64,000 nucleotides of DNA from Siniperca chuatsi (GCF_020085105.1 NC_058062.1:3994945-4058944), one strand, 5' to 3'; positions 1-12,557 are shown, numbered from the stretch's first letter. Numbers and translations are program-made. The notes: generated by a model not told the origin, from the sequence alone.

Positions 1-2538
1 CAAAGATGTAGACAAAATATACGATAAAAAACATTTCTGTGGATTCACACTTTAATTACTTAATTTTGACTTTACTGTCAATAAGTCACACCTCATCCTT
101 CACATGTCAAGAGACACAAAATCAAAGAAAAAACATAAACCAATGTACCCTTGAACAGAAGCTAACAATTCAGCATCACCCTCCACATTTAGATAAAAAT
201 ACAACTCCTCACAACTTAAAATTTTCCAAATATGAAATAAAAGGAGCCTAAAAGCCTTTAAAAAAATTAACCCACAGTTTTGCCTCTAGAGCGAATTTCT
301 CTAATGGTAAAAATTGTGATAATCGATCGAGGAATAACTTAAATGTCGGAGGATCCAAGATAACACAACACATTTATTTGCAAAGTAATTCATTATAATT
401 AGTACCTTGTATTTTCTATTATCTAGAAAGAGAAAGAGCATTTGGAAGATACAGACAAGGATTAATATTAACCTCAATATTTAACATTGATTCAGTGAAA
501 GCATGAATAGCTTTTCAAAAACTACTTAATTTTTACATCGCCACAAAAGATGCAGAAATATTCTTTCTTTGCTTTTGCATCTTGGACAGTTTGGAGAATT
601 ATCTTTCGAGATCTTATGAATCCTTACTGGAGTAAGATCAAATGTAAAAATACATTTAACATTTGCCTCTTTGGTTTTGCTGCTCGTAAATAAAAAAATT
701 ATTCTGTTGCAATTAGAGGGCTATGTATCGTTATCATAGCCATGCCTACAGTACAGGTAGGTCATTTCCCCAGATTTTTTAACAAGGAGGTAAACAGAAG
801 AAGCACAACAATTGGACAAAATGATGTTTTAAAGTGAAACCTATTTAGCATAAACAAAGAATTAACAATGACTGAAATCCCCCCTCGAAATCACTCTGGT
901 CAATCAAACAGACTCCAAGAGAACGGTTCACTGCATTGGCACCAATTCAAATGAAACAACCAGAGGAAAGAGAGGAAATGTGCGGGGGAAAGTGAGATGT
1001 GACCACCTCTATCTGATACCAACAGCCGCTCTGTCGGCCTGACGTAACACAAACACTATTCAGCTCATTTGGAGCCATTAAGCACCGTGGAATGTCCACA
1101 GAGTCCCGGCTTCACACCCGCAGCTCCGCCGCTCTTATCAGCTGTGGAAATGGGTGTTTTCCACATTGTGGTGACAGACTGGGCTCAGTGCCCAAAAAGC
1201 TCATACTGTAGCGGTAAAGGGCAGCTTGCCCCGGCCAGTGAGGGGAGAGGAGGGTGGATCACACATGAGAGGACCATGAGAACTAGGGTTTGACTGATAT
1301 TGACCAATATTGATATTTCAGGCTGCAGTCACTAGATGCTGATTTACTTCCAATTTGAACATTTTTATGACATAAAATTTAAGTTTACAATGTTTGCTCA
1401 ATAATTGTATTCTTCTGATGGTGGGAAACCCTCTGAAACAGCATTGAGACAATATATGGAATTCATTTAAAGCAAAGATGGCACTCACATATCTGTACAG
1501 TAAATATGTAGCCAGCAGCCAGTTAGCTTAGCTTAGCATAAAGACTGGAAACAGGGGGAAACAGCTAGCCTGGCTCTGTCCAAAGGTAACAACCTACCAG
1601 CATATAAAAAGCTCACTAATTAACATGTTATATCTCGTTTGTTTAATCTGCACAAAATCCGAAGTGTAAAAACAATTCGGGGGAGATACATGTGCCAGAC
1701 TATTTATATAGCGCCAACTCATAACAGAAGTATCTCATTGCACTTTTCATATAAAGCAGGTCTAGACTGTACTTTTTATAATATTAATCACAGAGACCCA
1801 ACAATCCCTCCACTCCTAGTGTAAATGCAGAATTAACTCTCAAAAACTTGCAGAATATGCAACAGAAATCTAATTTTAAGGTTTTATCCTGTTTATCCAA
1901 AGCTGCGATCCGGAGGAATCTCCAACACATCAGTAGTACCAAGAATAATACTAATTAAAAAACCAGTATCGGCGAAGCAGCATATTGGTCTAACGCAGGG
2001 AGAACCACAACAAACTCGTACCAAAGTCAACAGTCCTGCACAGTCCCCACTGTGCAGGAAGTGCGCTCCGATAGAAAGAATAACACAGCAGTGAGTGAGT
2101 GGCAGCTACAGGCCCAGTGGAAAGAGCTGCGCAGTGCCTTGATGTTTCACAGGGGCCTAATGGGCCCTTGCAATAAAACAAAGATAAGAGTGGGGCCACA
2201 CTGACCTCCTCTAACCCTCACTGCAGCTTTTGTTTCCTCCTGACCTCTCTCACATGCCTACCATCTCCCCTGTTCTAGCTGGTGATAAGCTGGACAATGT
2301 AGACTGTTAGCCTGCAATAAGAGACAAGGATAAAGGCTCCCCATGCCACCGCAACAGAGACTGAGTGACTGATTAGCCAGGCGTAAGGATGTTAGTGTCA
2401 CTGAGTTGTATCTACGTCACTAAAAACGTCACTAAAAATGGTTAGATGTGTGCCTTTTAAAGACAGTAGGCACAATCTTTGGTCTCTGAAGAAGACAAGG
2501 GACAAAATCTAAACATATGAAGGTGTTGACATGTATAC
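1..2538. other. Probable rasip1 intron sequence, no exon recognised
   Basis: This stretch lies downstream of the last visible rasip1 exon, so it should be intron or a later part of that gene. I see no convincing coding exon on either strand. About 1470-1640 holds a copy of the GCTAAGCTAAGCTAA-type repeat, and about 1695-1810 a fragment of the 'tatagcgccaattcacaacag' repeat. A somewhat GC-richer block at 1020-1260 has no recognisable protein similarity. Confidence 0.5.
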
Positions 2539-5500
2539 CTGCTGTGACTGTGTCTCTGTCTTTTAAACTCTGCTCTTCAACGCTCGCTCTCAGCTGAATT
2601 TCAAAACGCCTGGAGAAGCCTTCCTTGGGTTTCCAAAGTGACTGCAGCATGAGGGGCTTCTCGTTGTCTCCCACCACCCGGAAACACTCCCTCTTCCACT
2701 GGTTATCTGCGCCTGTCTTGCCAATCACATCACAGAGCACGTAGTCGTTGGCGTCTTCTTTTTCTAGGCAGTACCTGAATAACAAAGGTAGAAATTTAGA
2801 CAAGAGGACCACAGGGGGGTAGTGGATGTTAAACCCTCAGGAAATGAGTTAACCCACTGTTTTTAGGTCAGCATAACTATTGATACAACAATCTGGAGGC
2901 CGTACTTTTCTAGGGATGGCAGTGTCAGTCTGTCAGCCACTTTGGTCCAGACTGAAATATCTAACTATAAAATTGATGGGAATCAAATTTGGTTCAGACC
3001 TTCATGTTCTCCTCAGGATGAATTGTAATCACTTTAACTTTTCATACTAGCACCATCATCAGGTCAAAGTTTTAATTTGTCCAATACTTTGGTTTATGAC
3101 TTAAAACCTGCAAAACTAATGACATTCCCATCAGCATCAGTTTGTGTTAATTGCTAATTATCAAATATTAGCATGCAAACATGCTAAACTAAGATGGTAA
3201 ATACGGTAAGCATAACATTAGCATGTTAGCATGTTGTCATTGATAAATGTCTTTAATGATTCCCCTATTAACACTACACCACCATTTGTTTAAACGCTAC
3301 ACCGCTGGTACTGTAAATATCTAATAAGGAGCATCACAAAAAAGTCAAATCACCTCAAAAATCTGGTTCTGAATACATTTGAGGTATGAAATAGGCCGTT
3401 GCAGAAGCATGCTAAGCAAGCTAAAACTGAGGCCGTAAGATGGAGTCTGGCTAACATGTTTTATCTCAGATCTAAAACATGACACACACACACCAGTTTA
3501 AGGGAACCCCTCACCTCTCCAAGGCCTCCTTCACCAGTTCCTTTGCACTGGACTGTGTGGTGGCCAGCACGCTCTTATAGTTGGTCCCCTGACAGATGTC
3601 GCTGCCGAAGATCTTCAGGATGCCGGGGACAGACATTTGACTGGACAGCTCTGCCGGGTCGTCTGCAGCCTGGAGGTCACCGCTGCCCAGCGCCTGGCCG
3701 CGGCGTCCACCGTCCCGCAGGTTGGGGCTGTGGCTGAAAACAGTTGAAAGCCTGTTATTGTGGCGGCGGATTTTGCTCTTGGCTGGCTGCCGGACACCCA
3801 CGCTCTCTGTGGAGCGGACGGTGCTGTCCGAGTTGTTGGACCTGAGAGGGAACAGAGGAGAAGACAGTGAGATAACGTACCATGTGAAGTGCCAGGCCTT
3901 CAATATATAACCAGTCATTCTGCATATGTACCAATAAGCGGCTTTTTTATATCCAGACAGGTCAAACTCTTTCTGAAATAGTCAAGCACAGTGTCTGACT
4001 CTACACAGTGATTTATGGGTAAATAAAAAGGTGAGCTAAACTATGACCTCCAATCTGATCATCACAAGGATCACAAACACCTACAGACACAGATATCGGT
4101 AACTTTTTCTAGTACTATTTAATTTATATATAATAATCTTTCCGTTTAACATTGTAATATATCTCGCATGGGTTTTCTACTACTTAAAATATTAATTTAG
4201 GTACTAAATATATATGTCAAAGGTGGAAAATTATTTCTTTGGTGGGTAAACTGGGTTTAAGTGGGTGGGTTTATCTCTACTTATGCCAATAAGGCAAAGA
4301 CGAAGTGGTTAATGAACTCTATATAAGCTGTAGTGTAATGAAATAATTAGTGACATAAATCCAATAATGAAAAACAAAACACAAAATACTCCTGAAATAA
4401 AATAAGAATGACATCAATAATGTATTTTTCTCCAGATATTTAGTTTCTTTTATAACTTTTGTATTACATGCATGTATGGTGCATATCATGACAGCTACTT
4501 TCAATCTTAAGTTACCAAGTTACATTAAAGGTGGTCAAAAAAATTATTAATTTTGCAAATGTGGTGTTTTGCTTTTGGAGCTTGTGATAACACACAGATA
4601 ATGTTATTTATATAAAGGAGACTTTCCCCCATTTAGCATTTCTAAGCATTTAATAAATGTTTTTTTTTTGTACACATTATAATGTAGTTATCAGGGATAT
4701 AAGTGTTTATTAATGTATTTATTAACAACTGTATCAACTGTATCTCCTCCTGTAATGCTGGTGTATAAACAGATGAATGACAATATAGCAAAACACAGTT
4801 TATACACTAGCATCCACTTATGGGTGACTTACAGGAGGAGGAACACAGTTGTAATAATTTCAATTATGTCTTCATGGGAGAGGTTATACTTACTGACAAA
4901 TACTGCACTTTAATAAACACTTACAAATGTCCCAATATTTGAGTACAATAACATTACAGTGCGCTTTAAACCATTTGTTAATGTTTATATAGTGCTTAGA
5001 AATGCTAAATAGGAGGGTTAAAGTAAAGTGTTACCACTATGGCAGTGGTGGAAAGTAACTAAGTACATTTACTCAAGTATTGTACTTAAGTACAACGTTC
5101 AGGCACTTTTACTTTACTACAGTGTTTCAGTTTTATGCCACTTTATACTTCTACTTCAGTACATTTCAGAGGGAAATATTGTACTTTTCACTCCACTACA
5201 TTTACCTGGCAGCTGCAGTTACTAGTTACTTTGCAGATTACATGTTTACAAACAAAACACATGATCAATTTATAAAATATGATACTGAGCTATAGATTAA
5301 ACTATCCAACAGTATATAAAGGAGTTAAAATGTGCTCCAGCTGTAACATTAAAATGCTGCTTACGTGTTAAAGCATCAGTAATAATATTCCAATAATATG
5401 ATATATATAATAATATATATATAATAATATGATATATATAATGAAATGGACCATTCTGGCCAACAAGTACTTGAATACTTTAAGTACATTTTGCTGTTAT

Positions 5501-5755
5501 TACTTTTGTACTTTTACTTGAATGAAATCTTGAATGTAAGATGTATTTTTACAGAAGGGCTACTTTTACTTAAGTAAAAGATATGAGCACTTCTGCCACC
5601 TCTGCACTAAGTTACAGAAAGACTTACTGGACAGATCCATTGCTGGGTTTCCTCCCCAGTTTGGCCAGGCGCTTCTTTGGAGAGCGGATCAGTAAACCCA
5701 CAGGGAAGTTTAGGGCTTGTTTATTTACGTGGCTGCTTCTCTCCTCCGAAATCAT
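2539..5755 (-). CDS. rasip1: Ras-interacting protein 1 (RASIP1/RADIL family), N-terminal coding exons, partial
   Basis: Three coding exons join in phase on the minus strand: 5755-5628 (ATG at 5755-5753), 3841-3515 and 2774-2539, each with GT/AG borders. They encode about 230 residues, and the gene continues off the left edge. Residues 18-36 read PVGLLIRSPKKRLAKLGRK, very close to the N-terminus I know for RASIP1 (PVGLWINSPRKQLAKLG). A basic, serine-rich stretch follows. From about residue 116 a Ras-association domain begins, with GILKIFG, NYKSVLAT, ELVKEALERY, YVLCDVIG and GDNEKPLMLQSLWKPKEG. Family knowledge: RASIP1 and RADIL are Rap1/Ras effectors with RA, FHA-like and dilute domains; RASIP1 acts in endothelial junctions and vessel lumen formation. 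The RA segment itself resembles RADIL at least as well (DDPAELS, ending DTVTAG), so a radil paralog is the main alternative. The next exon was not found between 1 and 2538. Confidence 0.8.
2880..3290. repeat. Dispersed teleost repeat with 'gttagcatgctaac' tail, copy 1
   Basis: This lies within rasip1 intron 2. The text (cctcaggatgaattgtaat, agcaccatcatcaggtcaaa, aatactttggtttatgac, then repeated gcatgttagcatg words) matches a second copy at about 56195-56580 in cyth4 intron 9, and a third broken copy at 58880-58950 and 59455-59510. Ends were judged by eye. Confidence 0.75.
5043..5604. mobile_element. TIR element of the CAGTGGTGG family (non-autonomous, hAT-like), copy in rasip1 intron 1
   Basis: The left end begins CAGTGGTGGAAAGTAACTAA and the right end is its inverted counterpart, ...CACTTCTGCCACCTCTG. 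Both ends carry the alternating ACTTAAGTA/TACTCAAGT words typical of this family. The flanks cactatgg and cactaagt share 5 of 8 positions, consistent with but not proof of an 8-bp target-site duplication. There is no transposase coding. The interior contains an AT-rich tandem stretch (atatataataat) near 5395-5445. Other copies are at 9362-9868, in fragments at 17129-17235 and 47182-47480, and in composites at 33650-34430 and 60870-61272. Confidence 0.75.
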
Positions 5756-6225
5756 TATTGTTTCCAATTCACGTAAACGAAACAAAACTACTATTACAGT
5801 TTAGATTATCTGAATATAGCATTATCCGCCGCTAGCTAGCTTAGGTGATGAAAACTTGTCAGGATGAGAATAGTCCACTTCCAACTCCCCCCAAAAAAAA
5901 ATCAAAAATCACAAAAAGGTGTGTAAATACTCCAGCTGTGTATATGTATCCATTAGACAAAAGTTGTGGAAGTTATTTAAAATGTTAGCTTGATAATGAG
6001 ATGAACTAACGTTACATTCCCACACACTTTAGAAGAGAGCGCCGGTAGCTTCAAACTTCAAAAAAATCAGTTTTCTTGAAGACAAAATCCAAACTGACGT
6101 GAATGTTGAGCAGAAGAAAAAGAAGCGGAGACATTTTCACACATCGTTTGTCCATTTCTGAGTGGAAACAGTTGGGGAAAAAACGAGTCTAGAGGACAGC
6201 CCGGTCCATAATAACAACCGTAGGA

Positions 6226-6345
6226 TCCGTTAACTCCGTCTGGGAGTGTGGGAGCGGAGCGACTGAGGAGAGAACCTGCCGCTGCTGGAGACACGAGCTG
6301 CACGTGACGTCACTGCAGCGTCACGCGCATGGTCCGCGAGGAGGC
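6226..6345 (-). promoter_or_regulatory. Probable rasip1 promoter / 5' UTR start region
   Basis: This GC-rich, CpG-containing island lies in otherwise AT-rich DNA about 500 bp upstream of the rasip1 ATG. It has an E-box CACGTG (6301-6306) overlapping a perfect CRE palindrome TGACGTCA (6305-6312), and a GC-box-like gaggcgggac near 6339. Position and composition suggest a core promoter for the minus-strand gene. No TATA box was recognised and the start site is not determined. Between 5756 and 6225 lies likely 5' UTR or a 5' UTR intron. Confidence 0.45.
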
Positions 6346-6539
6346 GGGACAAATCTCACACACACATACACACACGAGCACACACGGGGGGACCCAAGCC
6401 TTTGTGGAGTCCTACTCCTTTAAATGTTTAATTAAGTGAAATATGAACATATATGAAATGTGAACGTGTATGTAAATATGTCCAGGAGTGGAAAGCTGTA
6501 TTCATCTTTTTTTTTTAATACTGCAGGCCAAAAGTTTTA

Positions 6540-7400
6540 AAGCTGGGTTATGCTCTAAAATAACTGCCTTGCACAACTTGTTTTTTGACCACTTCGGAAG
6601 GCAAAAGTGTTCATAGTTGTAAGTCCACACCATAGACTATATAATGCCTATATAAAGATGGACGACATGACAGCTCCCCAAACGGGAAGCCAAAACATCT
6701 CGATCGCCCCCTGGTGGCTGGCTGCAGTATAGGGCCTTAAACCCCGCCCCCTCCATGTTAGTGGATGGGACGTGAGCCAAACTAAAAAATCAAAGTACAC
6801 GTCAAATAAATTTTTTTCCAAAGATGATTTCTGTCATTTTAGGTAGTTCTGATAACGCTGATGTATGTTCAAGTGTTAGTTATTTGATGCTATAAAAAGG
6901 GGGATTCACTTCATGATTAACAGCTGAGGACGTCTCGTGATTGAGTCGGTTGGGTGTGTGGGCGGGACCTCGATACAGTGGCTAACAACCCCGATCACTA
7001 CTGCGCGGACTCTGGCTACAAATGACGTCACCAGCGCAAGATGGCAGCCCCCGTATCTGGGCTTAATTTTTGTACAGCGGGAGGAAGTGGAGACGTGGCG
7101 TCTATCTTTATATACAGTCTATGGTCCACACTGTAAGGCGGAGTGAAAAGCCAGCCGTCATAGAGAGGGGGGAGATGCAATATCGTTTAAATATGGGGAT
7201 AACAATGCACATGTTCAGTCAGTCTCTCCTGGAGGACATGCTTTGGACACGTTTGTTCACGTGAGAAATGACGAAGAAAGAAGAAAGAAAAGAGAGCTTG
7301 AGAGAGAAGTTCAGACATTGCAGACTGTCCAAATCACTGTGTGAATGTTGGATCGTTGCTTTACAGAAAGTTACAGAAATGGTCAAACACACCCCTACTA
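6540..7400. repeat. Host repeat interrupted by the hAT MITE (copy 1)
   Basis: Sequence on both sides of the MITE (ccacttcggaaggcaaaagtg before it; tgtaaggcggagtgaaaagc, catagagaggggg and tttaaatatggggataac after it) aligns by eye with an uninterrupted copy at about 40440-40800. The element has no recognisable coding capacity. Confidence 0.65.
6631..7123. mobile_element. hAT-type MITE with perfect 8-bp target-site duplication
   Basis: The element begins CATAGACTATATAATGCC and ends ATATACAGTCTATG, so the outer ends are inverted copies (CATAGACT/AGTCTATG). It is flanked by the identical 8-mer gtccacac at 6623-6630 and 7124-7131. An 8-bp duplication is the signature of the hAT superfamily. The interior (aagatggacgacatgaca, ccccctggtggctggctgcag, ccccgccccctccatg) is a sequence I recognise as recurrent in teleost genomes. 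It encodes no transposase. It sits inside another repeat whose copy at about 40440-40800 lacks the insertion. Confidence 0.85.
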
Positions 7401-9361
7401 CTATTTAGTCCTGAAAAGGTCATATACCTACAGTGGACTTTTTTTTGCTGAGAGGATGGTGAGACTCAACCATACAGTGTGCAGTGATACCAAAACTGGG
7501 ATTTAAAAGAGGCTGAAGAGCTCCAGAATTGGTGATAATTCTCTTCACTTTGTCACTAACCCTTTCACATTACACGTAGAGATACAATTTAGTGGTAATA
7601 CAAAACAATGTTGCTTTAAATTTCACACATTTTTTTGTTTAGTAATACCATGCAGGGTTAACACCTGAGGCTGCATATCACAATGTCACCTACTGTCATC
7701 TTGGCCTTTACTGGAGGATGAGTGAGAAGGCTTAGGTGAGGATTAGTTCAGCTCTTGTGTGTTAACAAAAATTCATATAATAAATCCTGGTGATTACTGG
7801 ATGGACACAGCCCGAAACAAAACAGAAAAAGAAAACAGGGAAAAAATGGAAAGGGGAAATGGTGATGGATAAAAACAGACGTCAGTGAGGATCTTTTCAC
7901 CGCTCAGTTATTTGTGGTTGTATCCTTGTTCTTCATTACTGATTAAGCAATCATTATTGGTAAGATAGTAGTAAGAGAACAAAAAGTAGTCAAGCAACAG
8001 CAGAGCTAGTAGTAGTAGTAGTTGGGTAGAAGTAGTATTAGCAGAAGGAGAAATAGTATTAGTAATTGTGTGTTCATATGCAGCAGAAACATGAAGCTAC
8101 AATGTTATTTCTATACCGAAAAGAAACAAAATATAATTTCTGTTGTTGCACAATATTAAAGTTTTTACATTGAAACTGTCTCTTAAACAACTCTAACTGG
8201 CTGCTTCACCTGTATTAGAAATATAACAAAGGGGATGGTGCTTTGTGTTCATTTTCATTGTACTTTTACACAACTTTTGAAGACTGAAAATTCTGCATCA
8301 AATTGGAAAAGTTTTTGGTCTACCGCTGCTTTATTAACTCCGCCAAGGAGGTCATGTTTTCAGTCCTGGTTGTTAGTTAGCAGGTTGTCTCAAAAACTTT
8401 TTTACAGATTTTACTGAAATGTAGTGGAAAGTTAGGTCATGTGTCAAGCGACAAATGTTTAATTTTTAGGATTTTTAGAAAATATTTCTTATTGTGGCAT
8501 GCATTTGGAAGAAAAAAGAAATTGTGATTTTCCATCACTTTGGGTTTTTTATCAATGTGCACATTAAACATTTCTTAATATTTTCTATTATTACTATAAA
8601 ACAATAATCTACTAACTGAAACCCTGGCAGAAGTATGGGAATATGTGGCATGAATGATTTTTACTTTTATTTATTTGTTTGTATTTTTTTCTTTAGTAGT
8701 GTTAATGTTGTATTTGCCTTTTGCCAAAAATAAAATAGGTTAACTCTACAGAAAGAGTTGCAGAGTGGATCACAAGATGCAAATTTCACATAAAGTGAAG
8801 AAGATAAAGGAAATAAAATGTGACAAAATGATATTGTAAGTACTGTTTAATATATTACATTGTTCATACATAAAACAGCCCCATAACGCTGTGTACAACC
8901 CTGTAATAGACAATAAACCCTGAAGCTCCAATCCTTCAGCTAAGGCTAATCTGTGCATGTGTGCATCAAGAGCTCCATCTAGTGGTGTAAAAGTTGAACT
9001 GTCACACAGCTGCAACACAGCATCTCATTACATCAACAGGAACATTGTTACACTGTAATGTATGATGCACACTAACATCTGTGCAGCAGCAGATGTGAAT
9101 TGCTGACATTTTCACAGCTCTCTTTTTAATAATATTCTAAAATATAACACTGCACTGATGTTAATAATAACAGGAAAATGTGTATTACATTAATGTGTAA
9201 ATGTGTAAAAGATTTATTGCGCCATCATCTGTCGGGGCGGAAAATAACAAAGTGCTCACAAAGACAGCACACTTCATTTCACAGATTTTCTCTCTAAAGA
9301 ATTATATGTTTAAGCTACCCAGCAGTAAGTGAAGGCAGCATCTGGACCATGTTCATACTCA
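7400..9361. other. Intergenic, nothing recognised
   Basis: This is AT-rich sequence between the rasip1 promoter and the repeat at 9.36 kb. It contains a short AGT-rich stretch (about 8008-8035). I see no exon, RNA gene or recognisable mobile element in it. Confidence 0.5.
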
Positions 9362-9868
9362 CAGTGGTGGACGAAGTACTCAGATCTTTTACTGAAGTAA
9401 AAGTAGCAATACCACAATATAAATATACTCTGTTACAAGTAAGTCCTTCCTTAAGTAAAAGTACAGAAGTATTAGCATCAAAGTACCAAAAGTAAAAGTA
9501 CTCATTATGCAGAATGGCCCATTTCAGAATAATATACATTACTGGATTATAATTAGTGATACATTAATGTGTAAGCATCATTAATGGTACTGCTGGTAAA
9601 GGTGGAGCTAATTTCAGCTACTTTATGCACTGCTGGGTATCTTAATCTATAATAATACATCATTATTTATTAATTGATTTATATTTTGTATTACTAATCT
9701 GAATCCGCAAAGTAATTAGTAACTAATGTTGTCAACAAAGTACAATAATGGCTTCCAAAATGTAGGATATAAGTATAAAGTAGCAAAATGGAAATACTGA
9801 AGTAAAGTACAAGTACCTCAAAAAAGTACAGTACTTGAGTAAACTTACTTAGTTACATTCCACCACTG
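9362..9868. mobile_element. TIR element of the CAGTGGTGG family, full-length copy
   Basis: The copy starts CAGTGGTGGACGAAGTACTC and ends with the inverted form TTAGTTACATTCCACCACTG. The interior has the family words (aagtaaaagtacagaagta, tactgaagtaaagtacaagta) and no open frame of note. The flanking bases do not form a clear target-site duplication. Confidence 0.75.
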
Positions 9869-9959
9869 CAGACTGAAATCACATGCCAACACGTCAATAA
9901 TTTAACATTTGATATTTGTTTTTAATCTAACTTGTAATGCCGTGTTGGTATCAACAGTT

Positions 9960-10352
9960 TTTGAGTTTTGAGTATTTTTTATACCACTTTCACATACATA
10001 TCATTATACCCATGTGTACTGTACATTATCACCATACCATTATCACCCTACTGAATATATCTGACCTACAGTGTATACACTGTATTCATATCATACCTCC
10101 AGCAGTCTATCCTCTGCATAATGTCCGCTATTAGCATTACTTTATACTTATACCTGCACTGCCTACTGTAACTGCTGCACATGCTTAGCATATCCATATC
10201 TACCCCTCACTGTTATTTATATATACCTTTATACATATGCAGATTACTCTGCACTTTACTGCTTTTTGCACTTGTGGTTAGATGCTAAACTGCAAGTTGT
10301 TGTCTCAGTACTTGTACTTGTGCAATGGCAATAAAGTTGAATCTAATCTAAT
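9960..10352 (+). mobile_element. 3' end of a non-LTR retrotransposon
   Basis: The sequence ends gcaatggcaataaagttgaa followed by tctaatctaatta, preceded by gatgctaaactgcaagttgttg and tctcagtacttgtacttg. I recognise this as the common 3' tail of a teleost LINE ending in a short (AATCT)n-type repeat. The upstream part (about 9960-10260) is rich in tatacc/accat words and has no reverse-transcriptase motif. Only the tail is present, as expected of a 5'-truncated insertion. Confidence 0.55.
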
Positions 10353-10418
10353 TATGATATGTTTATGCATTAACTGTTGACCACAACTAACACCTGCAGT
10401 ACTTCTTTACAAATCTAA

Positions 10419-10451
<33 letters not shown>

Positions 10452-10463
10452 TACAAACACACA
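10419..10463. repeat. Compound (TC)n(AC)n microsatellite
   Basis: About 15 bases of TC repeat pass into an AC repeat, then degenerate aca/cac sequence. Confidence 0.9.
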
Positions 10464-11099
10464 TACTCCGCCTGTGTAGTTTTTCTGTGGTATTGAGTAA
10501 CAGGGTGAGAGGCGGATGTGAGTGAACTCCACCTGCAGCTGCTGTGCACAGAAAGCGCTTTGAAGACGATGAAGATTCAGGTCAGACATACATCTTTACA
10601 CTTTTCTGCAAACGGCCTGTTCCTGCTCCGTGACTGCACTGACACCATGCTGACTGCACTTCAGTATCCATTCAGTCTGGTTATTTACCTGTACTGAACA
10701 CCTATCAGACATGTTACATTACATGCTACAGACTTTTTAGGAATGAATGGATCTTGCTTACTGAAGAAAAATAGATAGAAATGTAAATGAGGACACTGCA
10801 TGTTGTCATTTTGATGAATTTAATGTCATTATTATCATTGTATTATCAAATTTAACAACAGCACAAAAATCCACCATATTTTTTACATCAGGATATAAAG
10901 GTACTTTGGTGTTTTATGGGATGAAAATGACATTAGGCCAGACATATGGGACATAGTTAAATACTGTTTAAAATCTATTATTGGCGATGGTTACACCGTA
11001 TTCCTCAAATTTGTTTGATACATTTCTGAAATTCATCTAGAGAAAAACTTAATTTCTACATGCAATTAAGTAATTTGATCCTGCTCACTTATAACCCAA

Positions 11100-11339
11100 A
11101 TTCAATTCAATTTTATTTTATTTATATAGCGCCAATTCACAACAGAAGTTATCTCATTGCACTTTTCCTATAGAGCAGGTCTAGACCGTACTCTTTATAA
11201 TATTTACAGAGACCCAACAAATCCCACCATGAGCAAGCATTTGGCAACAGTGGCAAGAAAAAACTTCCTTTAAGAGGCAGAAACCTCGAGCAGAACCAGA
11301 CTCAATGGTGGGCGGCCATCAGCAGCTGCCATGTTAAGT

Positions 11340-11384
<45 letters not shown>

Positions 11385-12010
11385 AGAGGAAAGCACAATG
11401 CAAATACAACCTAGGATTTTAAAAATAGTAATAATGTAATGGTAGTGGTAACATTAATATTAATAAAATAATAATAATAATAGGAATGACAGTCATAGGA
11501 ATAATAATGACAGTATTAGTAACAGAGCCAATGACAACAACTGTAGTAGCAGTTGTCGAACAGGAACACGGGGGCAGCAGGTGGCCCACAACCACAGATC
11601 CAGACTCTGCAGCTCCGGAGGCAGAAATACCTGCTGAAAGCGACAGGAGGAGAGAGGAGAGAAACGAGAAAGCACAGAACTACAGGAGAGAGAAGATGTC
11701 GAGTTAGTAACATGCAGTAATGGGATAAAAATGCATACAGATGGAGAGGGAGAGGAGGAGAGAGGAAAGAGGTGCATCATGGGAAGTCTCCCGGCAGTCT
11801 AAGCCTATAGCAGCATAACTAAGGGATGGTTCAGGACTCACCTGAGCCAGTCCTAACTATAAGCTTTATCAAAGAGGAAAGTCTTAAGCCTACTCTTAAA
11901 TGTGGAGATGGTGTCTGCCTCCTGAACCCAAACCGGGACCTGATTCCACAGGAGAGGAGCTTGATAACTGAACATAACTAAACTGAACAAATGTGCTTGT
12001 TTCCCCAGGA
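11100..12010. mobile_element. Dispersed teleost repeat ('tatagcgccaattcacaacag' family) with (GA)n core
   Basis: This is the longest copy in the window of a family that also has fragments at about 1695-1810 and 29250-29365. It runs from ttcaattcaattttatttta through a pure GA tract (11343-11382) to ggagaggagcttgataactg. The minus strand of the last 150 bases reads LWNQVPVWVQEAD and TFKSRLKTFLFDKA, which resembles the C-terminal tail of LINE ORF2 proteins (LWN.LP, FK..LKT.LF). That suggests, but does not prove, a retrotransposon origin. Confidence 0.6.
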
Positions 12011-12509
12011 TGCTGAACTGTGACAGTTTTAACAAAAGACATTTTGTTATCAAAGGTTTTTTTTCTTACTGATTCACATGTTACGTTGACTTGTAGACAG
12101 TTTGATTATAGCAGAGTGAAGCAATACTCATTGACTCTACACAGCATTTCCATGAAGCAACCAAGCACTCAAAGTAATGAGTTTTTCTGTACAATAACAC
12201 TCCATCAAGATAAGGTTCATAGATGGGTGCCAAAATGTCAACGCTGCCATGTATTATGATAACAATGCTGCAATTTAACTGTGTGAAAGATATATAACGA
12301 TATAAATCATATTATATCTGCAAGAAATGAATATGTAAGCACAAAGCAGCCATTTTGTTTACACATGCAATAAATGCACAACATTAAACTGTTATTTTTC
12401 TTTGCAGCATGATGAAAAGCTTCTCTACAAATGGGATTCCTCAAATTGAACTTCACTGACTCAGTATGTCGCAGGTGGTTGGGCTTGTAATACAGATAAA
12501 TATACAGTA

Positions 12510-12557
12510 TATACATACATACATACATACATACATACATACATACATACATACATA
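12510..12557. repeat. (ATAC)n microsatellite
   Basis: About 12 uninterrupted copies of the 4-base unit. Confidence 0.95.

Noticed and set aside
3543..3910. Plus-strand frames overlapping rasip1 exon 2
   Set aside because: They are antisense shadows of the Ras-association exon; splice phases and homology support the minus strand.
11493..11780. Minus-strand leucine/serine-rich reading frames of 65-95 residues
   Set aside because: They lie within a dispersed repeat next to a GA tract, and composition alone explains them.
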